Below are positions 32,226 to 39,135 of a stretch of 64,000 bases of DNA, one piece after another (position 1 is the first letter of the stretch; each line of letters opens with the position of its first letter). The notes under the pieces are model-generated. The model did not search any database and was not told where the DNA came from. It saw only the letters and a list, made by a program, of their open reading frames with translations. The position numbers and the translations under genes were made by a program. The DNA is taken from positions 124,001-188,000 of the forward strand of contig JAKSLY010000001.1 of NCBI GenBank assembly GCA_024400955.1, given 5' to 3'. Origin of the DNA: Treponema sp. Its GTDB lineage: Bacteria > Spirochaetota > Spirochaetia > Treponematales > Treponemataceae.

Positions 32226-32588
32226 ATGAAAGTATTTGACAGGAAAAAGGCCCTTGAAATGCTGGAGGGTGAAGAGGAACTCCTTGAAGAACTTGAGATG
32301 GCTTTTGTTGAACGGATTTTTGACTTTGAATACCTGCTTGGTCTTGAGGACAGGGGGCAGTTGAATGAGGCTGCAGGGTATGTTCATTCCTTTAAGGGCA
32401 GTGCAAGGCAGCTTGCCTGTGATTCCTGCGCAAAGTCCGGACAGAAACTAGAAGACTACCTTAGGGGAAAAATTGCCGTTAAGTCGGCCGAGGACGCAAA
32501 GGCATTAAATGAAGATTTCCGCAGGGAACTTGAAAGGGCGGTAAAGTTAATTTCTGAAGATATAAATGGAAGAAAGGCCGATCTCTAA
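32226..32588 (+). CDS. Histidine phosphotransfer (Hpt) domain protein
   Basis: The 120-residue helical protein has the Hpt signature HSFKGSARQLA near residues 54-64, with His54 as the phosphorylated residue. Residues before and after form the four-helix bundle. Such proteins relay phosphate between hybrid kinases and response regulators. No kinase or regulator gene lies nearby, so its partners are elsewhere. It is a single gene divergent from lepB with a 43-bp intergenic region and no Shine-Dalgarno site at proper spacing. Confidence 0.82.
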   Translation: MKVFDRKKALEMLEGEEELLEELEMAFVERIFDFEYLLGLEDRGQLNEAAGYVHSFKGSARQLACDSCAKSGQKLEDYLRGKIAVKSAEDAKALNEDFRRELERAVKLISEDINGRKADL

Positions 32589-32601
32589 AAAACAGGGATG
32601 C

Positions 32602-32661
32602 AAAAAAAATGCCGGACCGGAATTCACATGCAGTAAATGCTTCGTAAAATCCCGACCCGGC
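32602..32661 (-). terminator. Terminator of rmlB, possibly also of hpt
   Basis: GCCGG/CCGGC pairing (32611-32615 with 32657-32661) is extended by a GU-containing stem (CCGGAATT with AATCCCGA region). On the minus strand it is followed by eight T residues. Confidence 0.75.
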
Positions 32662-32682
32662 TTTAAGTTTTGGGAATAAAGA

Positions 32683-33804
32683 TTATCTTCCCTGGTTTGT
32701 GTAGTTTTTCGTAATCCAGTTCTTGTAGTCACCGCTCAAGATGTGGTTGAGCCATTCGCTGTTGGAAAGGTACCAGTCAACGGTTTCTTCAAGTCCTTCC
32801 TCAAAAGTCATCTTGCGCTGCCAGCCAAGTTCTGTCTTGATCTTTGTGCAGTCGATGGCATAACGCTTGTCATGTCCGGCACGGTCCGTTACATGGGTGA
32901 TTGTCTTTTCAACTTCCTCAACTGTTTTTCCAGTCTTTGCAGCCGTAAGTTCAATGACCTTCTTAAGCAGCTTGATGTTCTGCCATTCGTTTTCACCACC
33001 GATGTTGTACTTTTCTCCGGTTCTTCCCTTGTTGACGATGAGCCATACTGCACGGTTGTGGTCTTCAACGTAAATCCAGTCGCGGATGTTGTCGCCCTTT
33101 CCGTAAACAGGAAGGTTCTTTCCGTCACGGATGTTGGAAATCATGAGTGGAAGAAGCTTTTCCGGGAACTGGTATGGCCCGTAGTTGTTGGTGCAGTTAG
33201 AAAGGGTGATAGGCATGTTGTAAGTATGGAAGTATGCCATTGCAAGGTGGTCAGAGCTGGCCTTTGATGACGAATATGGTGAGCGAGGATCGTATGGTGT
33301 GTCTTCGCGGAAGTAACCTGTTTCTCCAAGGCTTCCATAAACCTCGTCTGTCGAAATGTGGTGGAAGAGAACTCCGTCCTTCCATGAACCGTCGCTGTTT
33401 CTCCAGTAGTTTCTTGCTACGTCCAGCATTGTAAACGTTCCCATGACATTTGTCTTTACGAACGCTTCCGGTCCAAGAATTGAACGGTCAACATGGCTTT
33501 CTGCGGCAAAATGAACTACAGTGTCAATGTCATACTGCTTGAAAATTCTTTCGATTTCTGCACGGTCGCAGATGTCAACCTTCTCAAAAAAGTAGCGCTT
33601 TCCGCCGAATTTTTCTTCCACATCCTTGAGGGATTCAAGGTTTCCTGCATAGGTAAGGCAGTCTACGTTTACAACAGTTCCGTCAAAACCGGCGTCGTTA
33701 AAAAGGTCTCCCTTGGCAGAAGACTGGCCAAAAAGATAGTGGATGAAGTTTGAACCGATGAATCCGGCACCACCTGTAATAAGTATGTTCTTTAGTTTTC
33801 TCAT
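32683..33804 (-). CDS. rfbB: dTDP-glucose 4,6-dehydratase
   Basis: The 373-residue protein has the Rossmann motif GGAGFIGS (residues 11-18), STDEVYGS with the catalytic Asp-Glu pair, and YSSSKAS with the YxxxK dyad. It converts dTDP-glucose to dTDP-4-keto-6-deoxyglucose, the second step to dTDP-rhamnose. It is the last gene of rfbA-rfbC-rfbB on this strand. The rhamnose reductase gene (rfbD) is not in the window, so the final sugar could be rhamnose or another 6-deoxyhexose. Confidence 0.95.
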   Translation of the reverse strand: MRKLKNILITGGAGFIGSNFIHYLFGQSSAKGDLFNDAGFDGTVVNVDCLTYAGNLESLKDVEEKFGGKRYFFEKVDICDRAEIERIFKQYDIDTVVHFAAESHVDRSILGPEAFVKTNVMGTFTMLDVARNYWRNSDGSWKDGVLFHHISTDEVYGSLGETGYFREDTPYDPRSPYSSSKASSDHLAMAYFHTYNMPITLSNCTNNYGPYQFPEKLLPLMISNIRDGKNLPVYGKGDNIRDWIYVEDHNRAVWLIVNKGRTGEKYNIGGENEWQNIKLLKKVIELTAAKTGKTVEEVEKTITHVTDRAGHDKRYAIDCTKIKTELGWQRKMTFEEGLEETVDWYLSNSEWLNHILSGDYKNWITKNYTNQGR

Positions 33805-33826
33805 TTATTTCTTCCTTGTGGAATTC

Positions 33827-34426
33827 CTAGTCGATCCACTTTCCCTTCATGTTGAAGTATTTATTGTTTCTGTCAAAGGCAGGATGTTTTCCATCCTTGT
33901 CGCTTAAGAGAGGGGTAACTTCACCGCAGATGGACTTCCAGTCTATGCCGATGGCGCTGTCGTTCCACATGAGGCCGCCTTCACCCTTTGGGTCATAAAA
34001 GTCCGTGCATTTATAGGCAAATTCGGCTGTCTCCGTGATTACGTAGAACCCGTGGGCAAATCCTTCAGGGATGTAAAACTGGTTCTGCTTTTCGCTGTCA
34101 AGAATTACGCCATAGTATCTGCCAAAGGTTGGAGAATCGGAGCGTAGGTCAACAGCCACATCGTATACTTTTCCGGATAGGGCTCGGACCAGCTTTCCCT
34201 GAGGATGCTGGGTCTGAAAGTGAAGGCCGCGGAGAACCCCCTTAGTAGAAGAAGACTGGTTGTCCTGAACGAATTTCATGGTAAGACCTGCCGCTGCAAA
34301 ATCCCTTTCGCTGTATGTCTCGAGAAAATATCCGCGTGCATCTCCAAAAACCTTAGGCTGAATTTCATAAAGCCCAGGAATTTCAGTTCCGTCGGCTGCA
34401 ATGCATTTCTTGAATTCAAAGGCCAT
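33827..34426 (-). CDS. rfbC: dTDP-4-dehydrorhamnose 3,5-epimerase
   Basis: The 199-residue cupin protein has the RmlC motifs FVQDNQSSSTKGVLRGLHFQ (with the catalytic His in LRGLHFQ), VRALSGKVYDVAVDLR and FYIPEGFAHGF. It epimerises C3 and C5 of dTDP-4-keto-6-deoxyglucose. It starts 3 nt after the rfbA stop with GGAGA just upstream, and precedes rfbB by 22 nt. Confidence 0.95.
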   Translation of the reverse strand: MAFEFKKCIAADGTEIPGLYEIQPKVFGDARGYFLETYSERDFAAAGLTMKFVQDNQSSSTKGVLRGLHFQTQHPQGKLVRALSGKVYDVAVDLRSDSPTFGRYYGVILDSEKQNQFYIPEGFAHGFYVITETAEFAYKCTDFYDPKGEGGLMWNDSAIGIDWKSICGEVTPLLSDKDGKHPAFDRNNKYFNMKGKWID

Positions 34427-34429
34427 TTT

Positions 34430-35302
34430 CTATTTCTCCACGATGAATTTAAGGTAGCGTCCGTAGTCGGTCTTATAGCCTGCTGCCATTTCAAGTACGG
34501 CTTCCCTGGTAATCCATCCGTTGTTGTATGCAATTTCCTCAAGGCATGAAACATACATTCCCTGGCGCTTCTGGATGGTTGCAATGAAGTTGCTGGCTTC
34601 GTTGAGGCCGTCGTATGTTCCAGTATCAAGCCATGCCATTCCGCGTCCAAGAAGTTCTACGGAAAGCTGGTCACGATTGAGGTATTCATTATTAATGGAA
34701 GTTATTTCGATTTCTCCGCGTGCCGAAGGCTTTACATTTGCTGCAATGTCGACAACTTCCTTTGTATAGAAATAAAGTCCAGGAACTGCATAGTTAGACT
34801 TTGGCTGTGCTGGTTTTTCTTCGATTCCAAGAACCTTACCGGTGGCGTCGAATTCAACAACACCGTAGGCTGTAGGGTCTGCAACCTGGTATCCAAAGAT
34901 AACGCTGCGTCCGTTTTTCTCTACAGTTTCTCTTGCACGCTTGAGGGTTGAAGTAAAGCTCTGTCCATAGAAGATGTTGTCTCCAAGAACGAGGGCTGCA
35001 CTGTCGCTTGCAAGAAAGTCCTTGCCGATGATGAATGCGTCTGCAAGACCGCGTGGCTTGTCCTGCACTGCATATTCAAAATGCATGCCCAGCCATGAAC
35101 CGTCGCCAAAGAGTTCTTCAAAGGCTGAAATGTCACGTGGTGTTGAAATGATGAGCACTTCACGAATTCCTGCAAGCATGAGTACCGACATCGGGTAATA
35201 AATCATGGGCTTGTCGTAAAGGGGAAGAATCTGCTTTGAAACAGCTTTTGTAATCGGGTAAAGACGTGTTCCGGATCCACCGGCCAAAATAATTCCTTTC
35301 AT
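34430..35302 (-). CDS. rfbA: Glucose-1-phosphate thymidylyltransferase
   Basis: The 290-residue protein has the RmlA N terminus MKGIILAGGSGTRLYPIT, KPMIYYPMSVLMLAGI and GLADAFIIG, with VLGDNIFYG in the substrate site. It forms dTDP-glucose from dTTP and glucose-1-phosphate, committing sugar to the rhamnose path. The ATG at 35302 has no Shine-Dalgarno site but a strong promoter ends 7 nt upstream. It is divergent from wzz, with possible operator palindromes between them. Confidence 0.95.
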   Translation of the reverse strand: MKGIILAGGSGTRLYPITKAVSKQILPLYDKPMIYYPMSVLMLAGIREVLIISTPRDISAFEELFGDGSWLGMHFEYAVQDKPRGLADAFIIGKDFLASDSAALVLGDNIFYGQSFTSTLKRARETVEKNGRSVIFGYQVADPTAYGVVEFDATGKVLGIEEKPAQPKSNYAVPGLYFYTKEVVDIAANVKPSARGEIEITSINNEYLNRDQLSVELLGRGMAWLDTGTYDGLNEASNFIATIQKRQGMYVSCLEEIAYNNGWITREAVLEMAAGYKTDYGRYLKFIVEK

Positions 35303-35309
35303 AGCTTAT

Positions 35310-35338
35310 ATTGTAAACTTAAATATTCATTTGGTCAA
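35310..35338 (-). promoter_or_regulatory. Promoter of the rfbA-rfbC-rfbB operon
   Basis: On the minus strand TTGACC (35333-35338), 17 nt, TACAAT (35310-35315), then 7 nt to the ATG: a leaderless arrangement. A palindrome CATTTG-GT-CAAATG (35328-35341) overlaps the -35. Confidence 0.8.
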
Positions 35339-35342
35339 ATGA

Positions 35343-35360
35343 TGTTCAGATTCATGAACA
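35343..35360. promoter_or_regulatory. Candidate operator between rfbA and wzz
   Basis: TGTTCA, 6 nt, TGAACA forms an 18-bp inverted repeat with a dimer-site look, just upstream of the rfbA -35. Together with the palindrome at 35328-35341 it could coordinate the divergent units. No regulator is identified. Confidence 0.35.
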
Positions 35361-35446
35361 CTTTTGGCGTTGTTGGAATTGGATTCCCATTAAGCAGGGA
35401 AAAGGAGTCTTCCATAAAAAGAACATTTATAATATAATGGAATATT

Positions 35447-36340
35447 ATGAGCGAAAACATTAATAACAATGAAAATTACGAAGAGGAAATTTCCCTCATT
35501 GACTTGCTGGCTGTCGTCATCAGATACAGAAAGATGATCTTGATTGGAACTTTTGCTGTTGCACTTCTTGCAGGAATCAGGCTTTTTGTTTTGCCTAAGG
35601 TTGTTCCATCAATGAACAGGCAGACCCAGACTGTTTCCTACCTGGTTCAGGTCGAAAAGATTCCGGCAAAGCTTAAGAAGGAACTGGACTATAGGTTCAT
35701 CGAGAACGGAATTTCATTCCTTACTGACGTACGTGCCTTTGCCCAGTCCCAGAAGGAATTCAAGATTTTTGCTGATGAGGAAAAGTGCGGATCTGCAGTC
35801 AACTACAACTACGCCATCAGCAATGTAATCAAGCAGAAGAAGTTCAAGGTTGAAAAGGGTCACATTACCGATACCATCAGCGTTACATGCGACATTCCTG
35901 TGGACAAGCTTGAGGAAACAAACGCCTTCATGAACAAGTTTGTAGGTGAAGCATCTGCCTTCATTTCCTCTGAACTTGACCAGACAATCAAGGAACTTTC
36001 TGAAAATACTGAACGCACCCTTAATGAATACAAGAAGGATTCAAAGGCTGACAAGGATGGAGAGAATTCCATGTCTGCAACAGTTGCCCTTGCAAAATAT
36101 ACTGACCTTAAGAACGACATTGACACGTTCTACCAGCGCCATACAAACTATCTTATGGTAAATGATGATGCATTCATTATTCCTGTTGGCCAGGGAAGGG
36201 CAAAGAAATTCATCATCGTAGTCTTTGCAGTTTTCTTTGTTCTTGTTTTTGCTGCATTCATGAGAAATGCCATTGAGAACATCAAGAAGGATAAGGAAGC
36301 TTCCGGCATTATTGCAAAGGCATGGGAAGAAGGAAAATAA
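35447..36340 (+). CDS. Wzz-type polysaccharide chain-length regulator
   Basis: The 297-residue protein begins with an acidic N terminus, then a Wzz-type segment EISLIDLLAVVIRYRKMILIGTF leading into a first transmembrane helix (residues about 28-52). A long periplasmic helical domain follows, then a second transmembrane helix near residues 248-267. This topology fits polysaccharide co-polymerases that set chain length. A perfect TATAAT (35433-35438) ends 8 nt before the ATG, with a poor -35. It starts the wzz-manC-aldolase unit. Confidence 0.78.
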   Translation: MSENINNNENYEEEISLIDLLAVVIRYRKMILIGTFAVALLAGIRLFVLPKVVPSMNRQTQTVSYLVQVEKIPAKLKKELDYRFIENGISFLTDVRAFAQSQKEFKIFADEEKCGSAVNYNYAISNVIKQKKFKVEKGHITDTISVTCDIPVDKLEETNAFMNKFVGEASAFISSELDQTIKELSENTERTLNEYKKDSKADKDGENSMSATVALAKYTDLKNDIDTFYQRHTNYLMVNDDAFIIPVGQGRAKKFIIVVFAVFFVLVFAAFMRNAIENIKKDKEASGIIAKAWEEGK

Positions 36341-36341
36341 T

Positions 36342-37403
36342 ATGACCATTGTACCAGTTATTCTTTCCGGTGGTTCTGGAACCAGGCTTTGGCCCTTGAG
36401 CGTTTCGGATAAACCAAAGCAGTTTCTTCCGCTTGTTACAGAAAACTCCATGATTCAGGAAACTGTCCTTAGGATGAATGGAATTGATGTTGCTGGGACA
36501 ATCGTCATCTGTGGTGAAGGCCATCGTTTTATTGTTGGCGAGCAGCTTTCAAAGGTTTGCAGCAAGAAGCCTTCAGTAATGCTTGAACCGTGTGCAAAGA
36601 ATACGGCTCCTGCCATTGCAGCTGGTGCTTTCCAGGCATTGAAGTATGGGCCGGACGCAGTGATGGTGGTTTTGCCTTCGGATCATGTCATCCGCAATGT
36701 GGAATCTTTCCAGAAGGCTGTGGTCAAGGCAGCGGAAGAAGCCCTCAGGGGATCTCTTGTTACCTTTGGAATCGTGCCTACAATGCCACACACGGGTTAC
36801 GGCTACATTAAATGCGGTCAGGAACAGGATGGCGTTTATGGCCTGGACAAATTTGTCGAAAAGCCTGATCTTGAAACTGCAAGAAAATATCTTTCTGAAG
36901 GAACCTATTCCTGGAACAGCGGCATGTTCGTTTTCAAGGCACAGACCTTCCTTGATGAACTGAAGCTCCATGAGGGTGAAATGTATTCCCTTGTTGAAAA
37001 AGCCTATGAAAATGCTGCAGTTGATTCGGACTTCATCAGGATTAACGGCGAGTATTTTTCGCAGATAAAGGGTAATTCCATTGACTATGCTGTCATGGAA
37101 AAGACCACTAGGGGCAAGGTCATCAAGCTTGATGCAGGTTGGGATGATGTTGGTTCCTGGTCTGCGCTTTGGGAAATCAGCCCGAAGGACGAAAAGGGTA
37201 ATGCCGTTAAAAATTCAGCAGGAAATTCCAAGGCTGTCTTAATCAACTCTGAGAATTCATATTTCAATACTAAGAAAATTGTTGCTGCTATTGGAACAAG
37301 GAATCTTGTTGTTGTTGAAAGCGATGATGCAATTCTCATTGCCGACATGGACAGCGTTCAGGATGTTAAGAAGGCTGCTGAAGCCGTTAAAGACCTCAAA
37401 TAG
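36342..37403 (+). CDS. manC: Mannose-1-phosphate guanylyltransferase
   Basis: The 353-residue protein starts MTIVPVILSGGSGTRLWPLS, followed by KPKQFLPL, the nucleotidyltransferase signature of ManC. VLPSDHVI and the FVEKPDLETA motif are also present. It lacks the C-terminal phosphomannose isomerase domain found in bifunctional forms. It makes GDP-mannose for glycans. The ATG at 36342 lies 1 nt after the wzz stop, with GAAGGA upstream; an upstream in-frame start would overlap wzz extensively. Confidence 0.92.
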   Translation: MTIVPVILSGGSGTRLWPLSVSDKPKQFLPLVTENSMIQETVLRMNGIDVAGTIVICGEGHRFIVGEQLSKVCSKKPSVMLEPCAKNTAPAIAAGAFQALKYGPDAVMVVLPSDHVIRNVESFQKAVVKAAEEALRGSLVTFGIVPTMPHTGYGYIKCGQEQDGVYGLDKFVEKPDLETARKYLSEGTYSWNSGMFVFKAQTFLDELKLHEGEMYSLVEKAYENAAVDSDFIRINGEYFSQIKGNSIDYAVMEKTTRGKVIKLDAGWDDVGSWSALWEISPKDEKGNAVKNSAGNSKAVLINSENSYFNTKKIVAAIGTRNLVVVESDDAILIADMDSVQDVKKAAEAVKDLK

Positions 37404-37409
37404 ATTCGG

Positions 37410-38981
37410 ATGAAAAGGGTTAGTTTGCTTGACTGCACCCTGCGCGATGGTGGTTATGTAAATGACTGGCGTTTTGGGCAGGATACGGTCAAGGGATTCA
37501 TAAGGAAAATCACGCAGACGGGAATCGAATTCTGTGAAGTTGGCTTCATAGGAGGGGATTCCTACGACCCTGAAAAATCCATTTTTCCTGATTCGGAAAG
37601 CTTTAAGAATGTAATTCAAGAAAAGCACAAGACAAAGTTCGTGGGCATGGTTGACATGAAGAACCCGGTTCCCCTGGAGCGGTTTTCTCCATGCGACGGA
37701 TCTTCCATTGATGGGGTTAGAATCATATTCAAGCGCGACAAGCTGGAAGAAGCCTATTCTTACTGCAGGGCCCTCATAGACCTTGGGTACCTTGTCTTCG
37801 TGAATTTTGTTGAGACTGACATGTATTCCGACAGTGAATTCATTGATGGCATCAGAAAATTCAATTTTCTTAAGCCCTATGCCATTTCCATTGTAGATAC
37901 CTTTGGCCTCATTAAGCGCAAGCAGTTTCTCAGGCTGGTTTACATTGCGGACAACAACATGGATCCGGACATCATGCTTTGCTACCACGGGCATAATAAC
38001 CTGCAGCAGGCCTTTGGCAATGCGGAAGCCCTTGTTGAACTTAATTTGCGCCGTAATGTGTGCATCGATGCCTGCGTATTCGGCATGGGTCGTGGGGCAG
38101 GCAATCTTTGCCTTGAACTTTTTGCCGATTTCATGAATGAAAACTATGATACGGATTACCGCATTGAACCCATGCTTGAAATCATGGACGAGTATTTGAA
38201 CGGAATCTTCAAGTCCAAGTTCTGGGGATATTCCGTTCCCCTTTATCTTTCAGCAGTTAACCGGTGTCATCCCAATTATGCAATTCATCTTGCAAGAAAA
38301 AATACCCTTACGGTTACGGGCTTTAATGAGCTTTTAAAAGGCATGTCCCAGGAAGACAGGACCAGGTATTCGGAGGAAGTTGCCGAGGAGTACTACAGGA
38401 AATTTCAGGATGATTCCTATGATGATTCTGAACATCTTGCAAGGCTTAGGAGAATTTTTGCCGGAAGGGACGTTGTGCTTTTGGCTCCAGGCAAGACCAT
38501 CCTTAAGTATCAGGAAGAAATTGCTTCCGTAAGGAAAAATACTGGTGCCATCTATGTTGCCGTAAATTTTGACGGGGAAAAATTTGATCCTGATTTCATA
38601 TTCATAAGCAATGTAAGGCGAACAAACAGAATTGGAGGCAAGTCAAAGTCCATGCGGATTGTGACTTCCAACATGAAGGATCTTGGTTCTTCCGATTACA
38701 TCCTGAATTTTGCAAGCCTTACTTCCGGTGAGACCCAGGTTTTTGACAATTCAGGGCTCATGGCCTTGAACATGCTTGCAAAGGTTGGGGCGGGCCACGT
38801 TTTTGTTGCGGGAATGGACGGCTATTCCACCTTGAATTCCAGCGACTATTACGATGGCGAAATTGACGGGGAAACCACAAAGCTTGCCGATGAAAAAAAC
38901 AGCCTGATTTCCAGGGAAATAAAAAAAATCAGCCACAAACTGCAGCTGACTTTCATTACGCCTACCTTCTATTCAGTATAA
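37410..38981 (+). CDS. DRE-TIM aldolase fused to a DUF115-like domain
   Basis: The 523-residue protein has an N-terminal HMG-CoA lyase-like TIM barrel (residues about 1-280): LLDCTLRDGGYVNDW, the metal-binding DCTLRDGG motif, CYHGHNNLQQAFGNA and GMGRGAGNLCLEL, as in 4-hydroxy-2-oxovalerate aldolases. The C-terminal 170 residues (VVLLAPGKTILKYQEEIASV, later DPDFIFISNVRR and VFVAGMDGYS) resemble the Rossmann-like domain of Maf/DUF115 proteins. Proteins of this build occur in polysaccharide gene clusters, where they may make or attach an unusual acidic sugar. It follows manC by 6 nt. The precise substrate is unknown. Confidence 0.72.
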   Translation: MKRVSLLDCTLRDGGYVNDWRFGQDTVKGFIRKITQTGIEFCEVGFIGGDSYDPEKSIFPDSESFKNVIQEKHKTKFVGMVDMKNPVPLERFSPCDGSSIDGVRIIFKRDKLEEAYSYCRALIDLGYLVFVNFVETDMYSDSEFIDGIRKFNFLKPYAISIVDTFGLIKRKQFLRLVYIADNNMDPDIMLCYHGHNNLQQAFGNAEALVELNLRRNVCIDACVFGMGRGAGNLCLELFADFMNENYDTDYRIEPMLEIMDEYLNGIFKSKFWGYSVPLYLSAVNRCHPNYAIHLARKNTLTVTGFNELLKGMSQEDRTRYSEEVAEEYYRKFQDDSYDDSEHLARLRRIFAGRDVVLLAPGKTILKYQEEIASVRKNTGAIYVAVNFDGEKFDPDFIFISNVRRTNRIGGKSKSMRIVTSNMKDLGSSDYILNFASLTSGETQVFDNSGLMALNMLAKVGAGHVFVAGMDGYSTLNSSDYYDGEIDGETTKLADEKNSLISREIKKISHKLQLTFITPTFYSV

Positions 38982-39004
38982 GCAATCCAATAGCCGCTCC
39001 CGTC

Positions 39005-39135
39005 TGGTCGCGGCGTTATTCGTTTCTTCCATGTAAGGTTGTAGCTCCATGGCATTAATGCCTGCGAGTTCCAAGCCTCGAAAATTGATTAGCTTGGAAC
39101 ATCGCTTGGTCGCGGTGTTATTCGTTTCTTCCATG
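39005..39135. repeat. 29-bp direct repeat copying the 3' end of secA
   Basis: A 29-bp sequence beginning TGGTCGCGGCGTTATTCG (39005-39033) recurs at 39107-39135 with one mismatch. The second copy contains the last codons and stop of secA; the first is a detached copy 102 bp further on. Between them are an inverted repeat TTCCAAGC/GCTTGGAA (39069-39099) and a palindrome GGCATTAATGCC. No convincing intrinsic terminator is seen. Confidence 0.75.
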
